From assembly GCA_002946415.1 (NCBI GenBank), contig NJPS01000046.1, forward strand, positions 744,001 through 808,000: 64,000 nt of DNA. Direction: 5' to 3'. The stretch's first letter is position 1. The number at the start of each line of letters is the position of its first letter. Below the pieces are notes generated by a model. It was not told the origin of the DNA. It worked only from the letters and a program-made list of their open reading frames with translations, and made no database searches. Of the stretch, positions 23,268 through 36,219 are shown piece by piece. Source of the DNA: Rutstroemia sp. NJR-2017a BVV2. Its lineage: Eukaryota; Ascomycota; Leotiomycetes; Helotiales; Rutstroemiaceae. Position numbers and translations under genes: made by a program.

Positions 23268-25466
23268 CTAGGAAGATGGCATGTGAGCGGGTCCATAAGA
23301 ACCAGGCATGGTAAAACTCCTTTTCCGTCTGTGGTGAATATCGAATTCCGAAGCAGGCCGAAGATGGAATGCCGCGTCGCTGTTGTTTCGTTGTGCTTGG
23401 TGGCTGTGGTTACCGTTCTCCATGCTGTTTTGGCTCTGCGCACCGAAATCTCGCTCGCCTTGAGGTATTCGTGCGCCGCTAACGCTAGAGTTGTATGCAT
23501 TGGAGAAGTCTTGAGGAGGGGCCATTGGCGCGCTTAGTTGAGGGTGATTGGCTTCGCCCGGCGTTCTGGGCAAGGAAAAGTCCATTGGTGCTGTCAAGGG
23601 TGCACTTGCGAAGCCTGCAGAATATGCAGATGCAAAGGTGCTGGCACGACTTGTGGGGGGATGTCCGTGCGAAGGACTCTGCTGTGAAAGCGTGCGGTAC
23701 TGAGTTCGTAGATCAAGACCTGAAGGGAAAGCAGCTGACGAAGCGGCTCGCAGGCGAGACATGGCTGATGGGGAAGATTGTGAGTGCGCAGAATGCGCTG
23801 ATGAATAATTCATGTGCTGAGGTGATTGGTTCATGCTTGAATCTGTTCTATGTTAGTTTGTCATTTACAAAAAGAAATGTCAGGAGTATTGCACTTACTA
23901 GGATAGGAATTTGTGTCAAAATGTTGCGCATTGACTGAGTTGTTCGAGATCTGCTCAGGCTGATACATAGATTGTTGTCGCCCATTGGACTGAGGGCTCG
24001 GTTGCCCTGTTTGATAATGAGCGTAATCTAATGTCTCTCCCTTCCAAGACATGCTTGATCTTAATGGTGATTGGAGAGATTCCGATCTAGATCTTGACAT
24101 GGTCTCGCGAAGCTGCAGTGGCTGCAAAGGTCGGCCGCCATGGTGGCGCGGCTGCGAAATATTCGGGTAGCCCGCTTGCCGATCGAAAGGATTCGAACTT
24201 CGGGGGCCAGAACTCATTGGGCTGGACAAATGACTTGAAAAGTATCGGTCAGATGAGTTTATGGATATTGGTGAGAGAACGTCCGGTGTTCCCATAGAAT
24301 TTCCTGGAGTAAATCCAACGTGGCCAAACGCCGAGCTTAGGCCAGTTGGTGACATATGTTCATCATGTTCATTTCTGCGCATGGTGTCTACCATCAAAGG
24401 CCGTATCATATGATCTGCATAGTTGGGCACGAAATCAACGGGCGATTGCATTGGAGTACCAATGCCGTGGACTGCTCCATAGGGCGAATGTAAAGCTTGA
24501 ACATTGTCGAAATCATCTGGCACAGCCCTCATCTTCATCATTCGCTCTCGGTCGTCCGCTGTTAGTCTCTTTATCTTCGCGCGTCTATTCTCGTTAATAC
24601 TTTGCATTACTTCAAATATGACTAGTAATTACTTACCGGTTCTGGAACCAGACCTGAACCTGTCTAGGGCTCAGACCAGGGATTTCTCTAGATAGACGTT
24701 CCCGGTGAGCAGCATCAGGATGGGCTTGCTTCGCGAACTCGCTCATCAAGAATCGCGTTTGTTGATGCGTAAGACTAGACCCCATTAGCCACACAATCTG
24801 AGACATGATCGAGGGAACTTACCGAAATCTCTTCATCTTTCTACGTTCAGCCCGTCGTTCCGCAGCTGTCTGAGGGGTTCCGGACGCGCCATCTTCGGCA
24901 TCAAGCATTTCATCGTCGTCCTCGTCGTCATCATCTTCTTCTTTGGGGTCGAGAAGAGCATCCCCATCTTCGCTCACTAACCCTCCATGTTGTACCGGCG
25001 CGCTAGAGGCAGACGATAACGGATTCGAGGCAATTGATCCGAGAGAAAGAGCTGTCGACTCTGTCGACACCAGAGAGTCATTACGGATCGCGTTTGATGC
25101 CGGTTGGCCACAATCTCCTGGCGCTGAGTCGGGACGTTCTATGACTGGAGTTGCCTCTGTTTCCTGTCTAATTGGACCAAGTGTATGTCTATGTTCTAAC
25201 GGTGGCCTAGTGCTAGGTTGTTGTTGACTTCGATGCTGGTTCTCGTTGTTTGCCAAGGTGGAACTTGTTGACTGCTCATAGTTCTGATGGAGTAGGCCGT
25301 TCTCGCCGGATACTTGGTATGTAGAGTATTGCTCTCGCCAGTCCGGCTGCGGTGGTAGAGCTTCAAAGTTCGACATGCGTGGAGAAGCGACGTTCTGGTA
25401 GACGGACCCGAGCTTGCTAGAAGACCAAGTATTCCGTCCTGTGTCGCATTGCCGTGTAACGAGCAT
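23268..25466 (-). CDS. Homeobox transcription factor (fungal Htf1/Hox2-like)
   Basis: Four exons, 25466..24823, 24774..24637, 24584..23899 and 23842..23268, 680 aa. The homeodomain (about residues 205-265) is rebuilt across two introns: RKMKRFR, then LTHQQTRFLMSEFAK, HPDAAHRERLSREIPGLS, and the recognition helix RQVQVWFQNRRAKIKRL with the diagnostic W-F-x-N-R. A very acidic tract (DPKEEDDDDEDDDE) lies just before it. The rest is Ser/Pro/Gln/His-rich and probably disordered activation sequence. After the homeodomain, MMKMRAVPDDFDN resembles the extension seen in ascomycete regulators of conidium formation, so an Htf1/Hox2-type role in development is suggested but not proven. MSNFEALPP (ATG 25376) is an alternative start. 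Expected nuclear. Its upstream side is a 10.7-kb gene-free region. Confidence 0.9.
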
Positions 25467-28318
25467 TGAGAGAGTGTTAACTTCTGACCGTTAAAAAGGT
25501 CTAATGAAGGTCCTTGCTGGTCCCTCGGAGGTGCTCGGTTCGAGAAGAGTAATGTGTTGTTTTGAATAGAGTTGTGTTGATAAGAAGCCGTGGAATGAAC
25601 GAGTGTAAGGGCCGCTGTGTACAATAGCTGATCACTGACCAGAGAAGAACATAAGGCCTGTCGAAGGCAAATGCTTGCTGAGTTGGAATCCGGTTATCAA
25701 GTCTGATCCTGCTTGATAATGTTGAAGATGCAAAGCTCTTTCCTGAAGCTCTTGATCAATAGAGAGGATAGAGAAATTTATCCGAAAGCTTTGCTTAGGA
25801 TCTGCTAAATAAGGTTGATTGATTTCTGCTCCGCAGTCTCGGGGATATAAATGAAGGGTTTTGTATATTCAGGGCGAGTCGCAAAACGCGTATACCTTCC
25901 AGAAGATTTTGATACAGCTGGGAAGTTGTTAATCAATAACCTTCTCATGGAAAAAAGATGAAGCGACCTGGTTCAAGGGTAACTCAGGTCTTGGTGAATG
26001 GATGTGGCGAGTGTCCTGCGTCAACCAAATGTAGGATAAATTGCTTCTTGTTTTAATGACGTGCTGCGTCCGTCTTTAAGGAACAACGGGAGTTGAAGTT
26101 GAAGGGGGGTCGTTGTCTTGCTTTCCACGTTCGATCGACAAGCGTCGGGTGATAGAGTCAAGATTGAAGGCTTTGGATATAGTTCCCTGATTATGATCAC
26201 CACAACAAGGACACTGGACCCGAGAAGCGCCCTGTCACCCCTGTTTCTCTCGACTTACAGGAAAGCCCTGTCGTTGCAGCAGAGTGCCGCTGAAGTAAAT
26301 TGTACCGATGATAAAGTCTAACTAGCATACACGCGGAGCGGAGTAGTGTCAAATATCCACCCAGATTTGATACAGGGCTTGCACGGTCGTGTCTGGGATT
26401 TTTGCTTGGGAAAGGTCGGACTTTGGGATGAGACTTGGGACAGTCGCACAACCAAAGTGGACGAAGAAGGTAGTCGGAGGAGTTGTTAATGCACGAGGAC
26501 ATTCAGAGTCAGCCACAGGCAGACAAACATGACAACAAGAAATTGAGCCGGTTCAATGCAAGAGTTCTGTTGAAAAAAGCCCATCGTGGCTCTAGAGACG
26601 ATTGACAAATGAGAATGGAGCTAGAGCAGCATGCTGGAGAGCACTCTATCGAGAACTGTGCAGGACGTTGGATAAGATGAAATGAATGTGCGACTGGGTT
26701 GTAGGGATCTGATGCCGGCGCAATCATCCGATTCTCAGATGAAGCATCCGAATGGACCAACAGCAGAAGGTTAAAAGTCCAGCAGGGCTCCGCAGAATGT
26801 GAGTTGTATCGATCTGAGCTAGGCCTGATGGAGGAGAGCTTGAGAGAACAGCGGATATGACAGGGACTAGCGGAGAGATCGAGGCTGGGTCTTTCGAACG
26901 AGGATCATTGGTTTTCATTGCATGAGGGAGCATGATTCTGCGGGTCAACACACAAACCGTTGCCACTAATAAAATTCCACCCAATGGAACCGAAGACAGA
27001 CATGGGGGCCCAAGACTGTTATTTTCAAGCAGTCATTAGACAACGTGACGACCCTGCCGCGCGCAGGATTGAGGAACGAGCGTAAAGAGCCTAAGTGTCC
27101 ATTTGAGCTGTTTTTCCGTACTCCGTACGTGAGTGAAGCGATGGTTGATTGACAGACTATTCCCCCACGGATAGCAGACAGTAACAGAGGGAACGACTTT
27201 CAAGGTAAATCGTGTCTTCCTATCGAGGCGAAGTAAATCTGTTACAAGCTCCATCTCCATAGAAAGTATAAGGAAGGTAGTTAGGGAAAGGTCTGACGAA
27301 GGCCTAAAAGTATTGTGGTGTTGTGTAACTAATCCTACGGAAGAATAATGCATTTCATAATCCGTAGAACAGAACCAGGCTAACCTAGTTCCTAGGTACC
27401 GTACCGTTTGATAATGGGGGGTGGGGAGTGGGAAGGGGGTGAGGCTAGTCGAGTGCTGACACGCTAAGCGCTAATTATCTTATGGGTGTTCGAAATCTAA
27501 ATGATAGAAGCCTAGAAGCTCTGAAAGACTTCGATGAAATTTCGAAAATTGGCGGAATTGCGGGTAAGGTTTGGAGGTTCTTTGCTGGTTTTGGCGTGCC
27601 GTTTGGGGTGATTTGGTCAGCGTGGTTTCAAATCCTGCTAGGATTAGATCAAAGCCATTGCCCACTTTCAACACCCGAAGCGACTACCAGTAAAGGAAAT
27701 ACCTACCTCCTGGCTAGCAGGCTAGGTGCGGTAATGACCAAAACCCACGGAACCTGCATGCTCGCAAGACTGGGGTTCATCTGGCTTCATCTTTTCGACA
27801 ATCTCCCAATTAGTGTAAACAAGGTTATCTTTTGACATATTCTCGAAATAGCCCGAAGAAGGGATTCTCCCAGTGCTGGTCAGGGAAATGGAAGAAAATG
27901 GAAGGAGGTTTTTCAGGATATAACTGCCCAACTTATCCGGTAAAGGTTAGGATGTCTCGAGCACGGCATAGAAACTTTGGGACCGCCGAGGTTGTCATCA
28001 GATTAGATCTCCGTCGTTCCGTTCGGGAAGCGTCTTAGGTAGTAAGAAGGGGGTGCATATCGTACTCGAACACCCCCCAGCTACCTGGAGAGAGATATGC
28101 TGTCCCCCAAAAGCAAAGAGAGATACAAGTCAAGGTTCGTTTTGGCAAGTCTGTGCACGATGCACATCCCGCGATCCCATCCCATTCATTTCGCCACGAG
28201 TTCCGAGGATAACTGGAATATGCAATATGATAGCCATGTACATGATGTGCAAAAATGTGCATCTTTTTTGCAAATCCGGCTTCGTGTAACTTGCGAGATA
28301 AGCGTCCAAGAGTCAGTC

Positions 28319-28341
28319 AGTACGAAGTACGTCTTCGTACT
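28319..28341. repeat. Perfect inverted repeat, 9-bp arms with 5-bp loop
   Basis: AGTACGAAG and CTTCGTACT flank TACGT. It is the cleanest example of a GTACGAAGTAC-type motif that recurs in this and other intergenic regions of the window. Confidence 0.8.
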
Positions 28342-30543
28342 CGAGGTGCTTCTCTTACGGGTACCGTCCCTACGGACCGACCATGATTTGCTACAGTGCT
28401 TTCAGCAAGTATCCGATAGGTGCTACATCGGGTAGGTGCCAGAATATTTTCAGACGGTGTCATGAAGAACACTGCAGAACACCGCAGATGTGTTTTCCAC
28501 TATCTGATAAAGAGAGGACTAGTGGATCTTCATCCATGAGACTCAAAACGAACATGGATGGTATTTTCTGTGCGGCCATTCACCTCGTCTTCGCCTGCCT
28601 GCTTTTATTTTGACGCTCTTCAGACCCAAAACGTCCGATGCTACCCTATAACGCGTTTTTCTCATTGTGACGATGCCGTAGGAAAGAATCCTTGGGAGGT
28701 GAATAGCCTGTACCCTACCCTACACCTAATGATCTGACACAAGGATATTTTTATCAGAAAGCCATCATTGGAAGATGCTGAACTCTCGGTGTGATAGAGA
28801 GAAAGAAGCTTTGATGTTCATCTCTTCAGCGGCGTTTCGAGATGTCAATATATTTCTGCTTTCAGGATTGTCCCGCAGGCTATACTAAGCGTAGAACTGG
28901 CAACCTCGTCGGTCATAGAAGGCATGAATTGAACTCATAAGGCTGATGCGAGTTGTCAAACAATAGCTGTCGGAGAGATTGGGACGAGCGCTCAAGTAGG
29001 TAGACGAACAGTCATTTAGGAAAAACGTCAATACGTCGCGTTTTCGTAAGCTGGCCAAGTTTAGACGTGATACTTAGGACTCGGGAAGAGTTTCTTGGAC
29101 TGGCCAGTGGATTGGCCAGAAATAGAGAGCGATTAGCTTTTCAATGCCGCAGTAGAACTGTCGTAATCAGAATGTGAAGGAAAACATATGTGGACGGCTG
29201 TTCGGAATTCTCTACCTGGAATTCTTGGTAGATCTACTGAGCGCATCTCGAAAAGCATGCTGTGCCCTGTTGTGACCAGGCTGATGATGTACGGGAATGT
29301 ACAGCACTTTCACCAGCGTACTCAGGCAGCCTTCCCTCATAGTTGCAGTACACATTCCCGTGTACTTGGAGCCGGGGTTGCACTCGGAGCCCAAATTGGA
29401 ACTCGAAGGCACAAAAAGCTATGGCCATCTATACATACGTATGGGGGTTCACAAGTACAAATTTGCAAACATGTTGCAGGCGCGCGGTGAAGAAGGAAAG
29501 GGCTCAAACGAAGTTGGAGGCGGTCCAGAAATGGAGATAAGTCCGTTTGGCCCGCTTGCACACTGCACACTGGAGTCTAGACATTGCATTTGCACACATT
29601 GTTACCGGCTGGTTGGGGGAGGGGGCAGCAGAGGAGGGTCGGCTGTGGTGGAGTGCAGTCGTACAAGTACCAAGTACCTCCGTTCCCATCAGTTTGCACA
29701 CACTACCCTACCGGGCAGAATGTGGACGGATGGGTCCCTGAGATTGCTTGATGCTTGGGGATAGGCTCAGCAAGTGATCCTGGAGACGTGGATAGTAATC
29801 GTGATAGAGTGCGGTAATCGAAAAGCGGTAACGACAATGAGATTGAAATTGGAGGCTCTTGTCAGGAACCAGGGGGGGACACAGGAAAAAGGGTTTGGGA
29901 AGTGTGAAAGTTTGGACCTGGTGCCAGACAGACTGGGTCACTGTGGGATGGATGGGGGCAGCATGGGACAGGATTGGGATGAGATGGAGTCTTGGAAGTT
30001 GTGGATATACGCAAGCGTCGCAAGCAAGTGTTCCAAATCCCAAGATAGGGACCGACCGCTGAGTCCTGACCGATGAGATGAGTGGCGCGACCATGACTTA
30101 TACGAAGTACGAAGTAGACGGCCAAAAACCATTGGTGGAGTAAATGCAGGTACGGCGAGACAGGGAAGAAGGAAGGAAGATGAGAAAGGGCAAGGGAAGG
30201 GAAAGTCGCGAAAAGTCGAGTGAGAAGGAAAAATTGAAACAAAACATGGAATAATATGCTCCACTCTCGGCCACTCACCGTCTCCCATTTTCATTTTCTT
30301 TCCTCTTATAAGGAAAAAGCATGTTTAAGGTTAGATCGGTTACAGACAACGATCCTGGTGCCTTGTTCGTGAGGCCACTAGCGGAACTCTGGAGAAGAGA
30401 GATCTCATGCTTCCGTACCTCCGTACGAAATAGTCCGTACTCACTCACTCACCCGTCCACCACTCGTTACAAGATCTAGAACTAGAACTAGAGCTACTCC
30501 ATTATGTGCTCAATGTTTTCTTTTTCCTGCTCCTCCAGCGTCT

Positions 30544-30571
30544 GGGTCTTGGGTCTTGGGTCTTGGGTGTT
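30544..30571. repeat. 7-bp tandem repeat
   Basis: GGGTCTT occurs three times followed by a one-base variant (GGGTGTT). Confidence 0.9.
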
Positions 30572-31320
30572 GACTCGACACAGCAGAGCAAGTTTGTAGA
30601 ACTGCATGAAGTGCTGTGCGGGATAGACAGCCAGCTCTGCAGTAGCCGGAAAGTATGGGCACTTGGAGCTGGGTACCTAGTGTTGTGCTGCTGATTGGAA
30701 CACTGCCTTTCCGGAAAGCCCTTAGTTACTTCTGCCACCTCATGTTGTACCCGACGCATCAATGTAATGTAGGAGTAACCTTAACCTTTGCTGTGCCCGT
30801 ACCATACTTTCAACCTACTTCCGTATACGCAATCGCGCTTCAGCTGAACTCTTTCTTCCCCTTCCCTGGTGCTAGGTACCGGACTGTCATTGCCAAGACG
30901 TATCTTATGTTACAACTTCCGTGCCATGCCATGCCATACGACGACGGCCGGCCCATGGTTTAGAACATCAACAATGTTCACTGTCGAAGCCGCCCGCGAG
31001 GAAATGTCAACCCCGTATCTTACGACGTGTTCATGATATGGATACCATTCATCACCGATGAGACTACCGTATTGAGCACTTCGCCTCCTCCCTGGATACT
31101 GACCAGTCTGTTCCGAGTCAGCTTGGTCGAATCCACGATGGCTCTTACCCTTCTCATTAGTCATTTCCTTGTCAAGATCTCGGCTTCGTTTCCGAATTCT
31201 ATCTCGGCCCCCAAGTAAAGCGTCTAATAGCAGACCTCTTATTATGATGCATGCCATGGGTAGGTAAGCTACAACCACATCGCTTAGAGTCACCATTTCT
31301 CTGCAGTGTTGCTCTCATCC

Positions 31321-31363
31321 TAGCTCTAGCTCTACTGTATGTAGCTCTAGCTCTAGCTCTAGC
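31321..31363. repeat. TAGCTC hexamer repeat, interrupted
   Basis: Two short runs of TAGCTC units separated by about 8 bp. No gene context. Confidence 0.8.
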
Positions 31364-34300
31364 ACCAGCAGCCGGTGAGATTCGGTTTCCGGTTCATACC
31401 GGCCACTGGCCCTCCAGGCTCCATCAGGTCTCAAATCCCTTCTCATACGAGTATTATTCAATCGGATGGCGCTTATGATTCAGATTGAAATATTCTCCGA
31501 GCACAATACCCACTCTACACCTGTTTTTGGTTCGGCTCCAGCGACTCTTAGAAAGCGTGTACGTTCCGTACGGTATCAGACTTGGGAAACTTTCCATGAC
31601 CATCCGATTCTACCAAACACATGACGAGTCACTGGCACCACTTTCGCCATTCTCAAACAATGCCCAGAAATACTTCGTAAACAACCAGCCAGGGGCTGCT
31701 CTGACCCAACCATCATACGCTTGTGCTTTGCTTTCCATCACCTTGCTCCGGAGATGTGGGACGAAAGGCTGCTGGGTTGTGTGCTTGGTGTGGTCGTCAT
31801 ACATCCAAGAATACCATTCCCTTGTTTCCAGCCACACACAGTCTTTTATTCTCTCGTCCTCACACTCTCCCACACACATTTCAGGCTACTGGCGAGCTTT
31901 CCCTCATTATCCGCCAGATTATCCGCGAGATTGAGGGGTGCCGAGACCCCACCGCATCCATGCCCTTGCATGTGCTCATCTTAAGGTGATGGGGTTCTTA
32001 ATAGAAAATCCTGGTTCACGTAGCTTAGCCTTGTCTTGTCGATCAGCACGGGCGCCACAGCAAAAGTATCTGACTGCATTCTCTTGGATTTTCACGATTT
32101 TCCAGAGAAGATCCTGAGGCTTGCAAGTGGGAATCCCCTGAGTGGACGGGTTTTCCCATGTCCAGGCCTCCTGCTAGCTACCACAATTCATGCGGTGTTC
32201 TCCCGTAGGAAGACCGCATTTCCAGAGGACGGCGACCATTCACACCATTTCCTCGACACCACCTATCCATATGCAGCTCTCCACGAGAATCACCACGAAA
32301 AATATCCCGTGTTTTCTCATGCATAATGTAAGAGCAAATGCTAAAGCCCTCTGGAGGGTATCACGATTTCCCAGTTGAGCCATCGCGAGTTGACGCAAGG
32401 TGGCTGTGTATCCCCGGATTTCAAAAGGCTCAAACTCGACCCTGCGATGCGGGTAACCAGTTTCCGGTAGTATTTGCTTTCTCTACATCTGATTCTGAAT
32501 ACCTAGACGTCAATTGTCCATATACTCGTGCCGGCACTTGTCGGCGATTAATATATCTTATAGTGTCTTCGATTCATGCATGATAAGGTTAAGTATATTG
32601 CAATTTATCTCCAACTTCTCGAGATCTCTAGTACCTGGTTATAACCCCTCCAGACTTTGGTTGTCAGCAAAACGTCTTGTCGGAAAAGTTATCGTGGACC
32701 CCAATCATAATGGTTTTAGAAGTTCAAAGGTACGCGTTGGCATCATGAGCCGTTCTGCTCTCCAAGACGTACCGTGGCTATTTGTGGAGTTGGGGAAAAC
32801 ATATCTCTATTATTGCAAAGTATGCAGCGGGATCGCACTTGCGGAGACAGGGTTTCCGGGTATATTCATCGTATGGACCGAAAATGGACCAAGGGAATTC
32901 AGAACGTCCTTTTCCATACCGGCTGCAATTCAGCCGGATTCCATTTCGAGCACCAGCGTCATTTGTTCAGTGAACATGCTACCAATTTGAGACTAAGAGC
33001 CTCATCATTACGCTCTCTGCATGCTGCATTTGCAGACAATCCTGAGCTCATCTTCAGCCGTCGACTATCTACGCTTTACATTATCGCATATACTTTGATG
33101 ACCGGCTGCAAGCACGACATATCCTTGGAGACGGGAGAGTTTCAGTCCCGCCTCGACGAGGACCCCAACTACCATGGGCTCCTGTGGTACAAACGTTGTA
33201 TCAACCACAGCAACGAATCACCCAGACCGAATGATGGGCCGACGGAACCAGCTCTTTGTGCAAGATATACTGGAAACAACATTAATCCAACCCGACATTC
33301 GCGCGACGGCTGAGCTGGCTGAGCGGCTGCACGGCGTCCCGGTGCCACCAGAACTTCCTGACATCAGCATCAGATCATCTCTCCTCTACTTTTCCTATAG
33401 GCTGCCACGTTAATAATGTCACCGTTCTATACACTACATGAATGCCAATGCCAGTTTTCCGAGCTCCTTCACACTCAGCCTTCATTTGCTTCCAGAATTT
33501 CCTTCCGACCGGCTGCCACATCGTGCCAACCAAAGCTCCTTCATTGCTTCAAAGGCTGTGATATCTTCTTCCTTCTGCTTTTCTTATCAACATGCCATGC
33601 ATGCCCAAACACAAAATCTGCTGTGCGAGGATCTGCACTAACCTTCTCGTCTGTTCTCGCTACCCCAGGTCCAAGCATGCTAGTACAGGATTGGATATCA
33701 TCATACATATATCCCCTCCACCATTGACAAGCTCACGAACGAGGTGGCCAGGTTATCACAACAATCACCGCATACCCCACTCACCCACTCATCAACCTAC
33801 CAAAACTCAACGTGGTAGAGGCAACAAGCATGCATTCACACGCGCGCACACGCATTACCCGTACAGCAGTATGCTCATGCTACCTTACATACCTATCCGC
33901 GCCGAACACGCGAAAAATACGAACACAAGGAAAAATCACAGCAGCACGCGACCTAGATAGATCAGACGAACCTAAAGATAGGACACGGATGCAGAATCCA
34001 TTCATTGTACGAACTGCACGCACATCGCTTCCCAGTCTGGTTACCACATCACATAGCATCACTAGGAAACCTACTAGCCGATCTCGGCGGAACTTGTTGA
34101 CCGTTGATCCGAACGGCAATGAGATGGAATCTGAAGGTGATGTCTTAATGTTGATATCTTATTGTACTATACCAGCCATACCATACCAATCCAGCGAAGC
34201 TGCGACCCAGTCCAGCAATTCAACCTATTCATCCGACCATCCCCTCCGCCTAGCATTACCCCATAGCCCATAGATACCCCACAATGCAATCTCGAGACCA

Positions 34301-36040
34301 AAAACAGACAGACGAGAAGGAATAGGTATAGTCACTGTGCCATATCGGTAATCGGCAAAATCGCAACCCAAATAACGAAGTCGTATCCTGGGATCTGGCG
34401 CAGAGAGGCTGGCTGGGCTTACTCGGTAGAGGGGTATGGGGGCTATAGTTGATTCTGGGGGTTGCTTAAGAGGGGCAGGGTCCCTGTGATTTTCACCTAA
34501 GATTGGCGAGTCAGAAGGGAAGATGGGCGGGGAATAGATGGATGCTAGCAACTCGAGCCTAGACTTTGTAGAATAGATCGTCAGATTGGCGTTTGTGGTG
34601 ATAGCTGTATTCGTAGCTTGAATGACAATACAAGGAGGTAATGAGAGGAGAGATGTAAGTTCCCAATCCCAGGAGAAATTGTATTCTCAAAACGCTGAAT
34701 ACCAGCATACCAATCTTTTTCTACTACCCGGAAAGAACCAACATGAGCTCCGAACCAGAATCTTCGAGCCTTGATCCCGAAGTCCAAGTTTAGTCAAAGA
34801 ATGGTAGCGAAAGATGGACGAATGTGAGACTCATTTCATTTCCCAGCAATTTCATGCAAATGATAGAAGAGCTGAACTACACAGAAGTCCTTGGATACAT
34901 GTCGTATTCATCTAATGATGGATGAGTCTTCTTTGTGCTGGAGCTATTCACAGCCAGGAGTATTTTCTTCGCCTTCTAGTTCAATCTTCATCTTTCCAGA
35001 AACCACTTTCTGCTTACCTAGAACCTCTCAGTCAGTTCACCTACTTAGTCCGTAGATATTCCAAATGAAAAAGAGCACCACGAGAAACTCTCGCTCTCAC
35101 CGTCCTCTTCTTCCTTCCCCTAGGAGTGATAGTGGTGTTCAACTCACCTACCTACCTCTACCACAGCTACCGACTAGAAACACCCCCAAGCCTACCCAGT
35201 AGTTCTCTTCTCTAGCTACCTAATTGTACATACCTCATCATCATTCAGTGTACCACACATACGGTATACATACTGTCAGCACAATTCATCAGTGTAAATA
35301 ATAAGTTCGGATGATGTGGGAGCGAGAGGACTATATAGATGGGCCATATGCCCATATTAATGGAATCAGCTTTGATCACCCAACCGCTACAGAACGCACC
35401 TTTATGAGTACGTACAGCCAGGGGCGATCTTTGCCACACATACTTCATTCACATTGTCGGCTTATGAAAGTCTACTCCATATCCAGCCAGTAGGTTTTAA
35501 CACATATCTGACCAGTACGTCTAGACATCTACCTATTCTACTACTAAACCATCACTTCATTCCTTCTCTAGTATATCCACAACATGATAATTCAATTCAA
35601 ATTCCTATCACTACTCTAGTAGCTTGCAAAGCAGAGATCAATTTTTGCACTGAATCCTGATATCACGTCACCAAGTGGTTATCTCGAAGCAACTAACAAC
35701 ATCATCCATCCATCTATCCAGTCGTTCATTCACCCTCCCCTCAATAAATCTACATCGCACTTCATACTTATACTATAGTAGTACAATCCCCTATCTACCT
35801 ATCCTTTCTACCTCTGTTCCATTTTTTCTAGTCACCGCTTCCTCACATATACCACCACCTCTCCGGGAAACCACATGATATCACATAGAAACACAACTAA
35901 GCACAAACACCATAGAAAGCAGTAGCTAAATCATAAAAATATAAATAAACATGGTATCATTCTTTCATTCATTCTTCTCCCCTTATTTGAGTATGCTTGA
36001 CCTTGACGTTCCCGCCCGCTCCATTCCATGCCGTCATGAT

Positions 36041-36064
36041 TTTCTTTCTTTCTTTCTTTCTTTT
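36041..36064. repeat. TTTC microsatellite
   Basis: Five TTTC units, then TTTT. It lies just downstream of the Aquarius stop codon and is probably in its 3' region. Confidence 0.9.
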
Positions 36065-36219
36065 CATTCCCTTGCTATTGCTACATCCAAGCAGATTGAT
36101 CAAAACAATACAGACAGCGGATATCATGAAAATCATCTGCATCTTATCTCATCTCGTTCTCATCCCAATTTATCCCTTCCTTCCCTTGCCCATGATCCGT
36201 TCATGCTTTTCACACCCCT

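Larger units (their letters stand above)
25467..36219. other. 10.7-kb region without recognisable genes
   Basis: Lies upstream of the homeobox gene and downstream of the Aquarius gene, so most of it is 5' sequence for the regulator. All ORFs are short, and both strands give unrelated low-quality translations. The first few hundred bases (25467-26000) probably include a leader with small upstream ORFs. Several short simple repeats and scattered GTAC-rich palindromes occur. Composition is not markedly AT-rich, so there is no visual sign of RIP-mutated transposons. Small genes or noncoding RNAs cannot be excluded. Confidence 0.5.

Noticed and set aside
30910..31296. 128-codon minus-strand ORF (contains RDRIRKRSRDLDKEM)
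   Set aside because: The composition is somewhat protein-like, but there is no family resemblance, no ATG context or intron support, and similar-length ORFs occur by chance on both strands here.
32514..33313. Two overlapping plus-strand ORFs of 158 and 179 codons in the gene-free region
   Set aside because: They overlap in different frames, have no recognisable motif, and no splice pattern joins them into a sensible protein.
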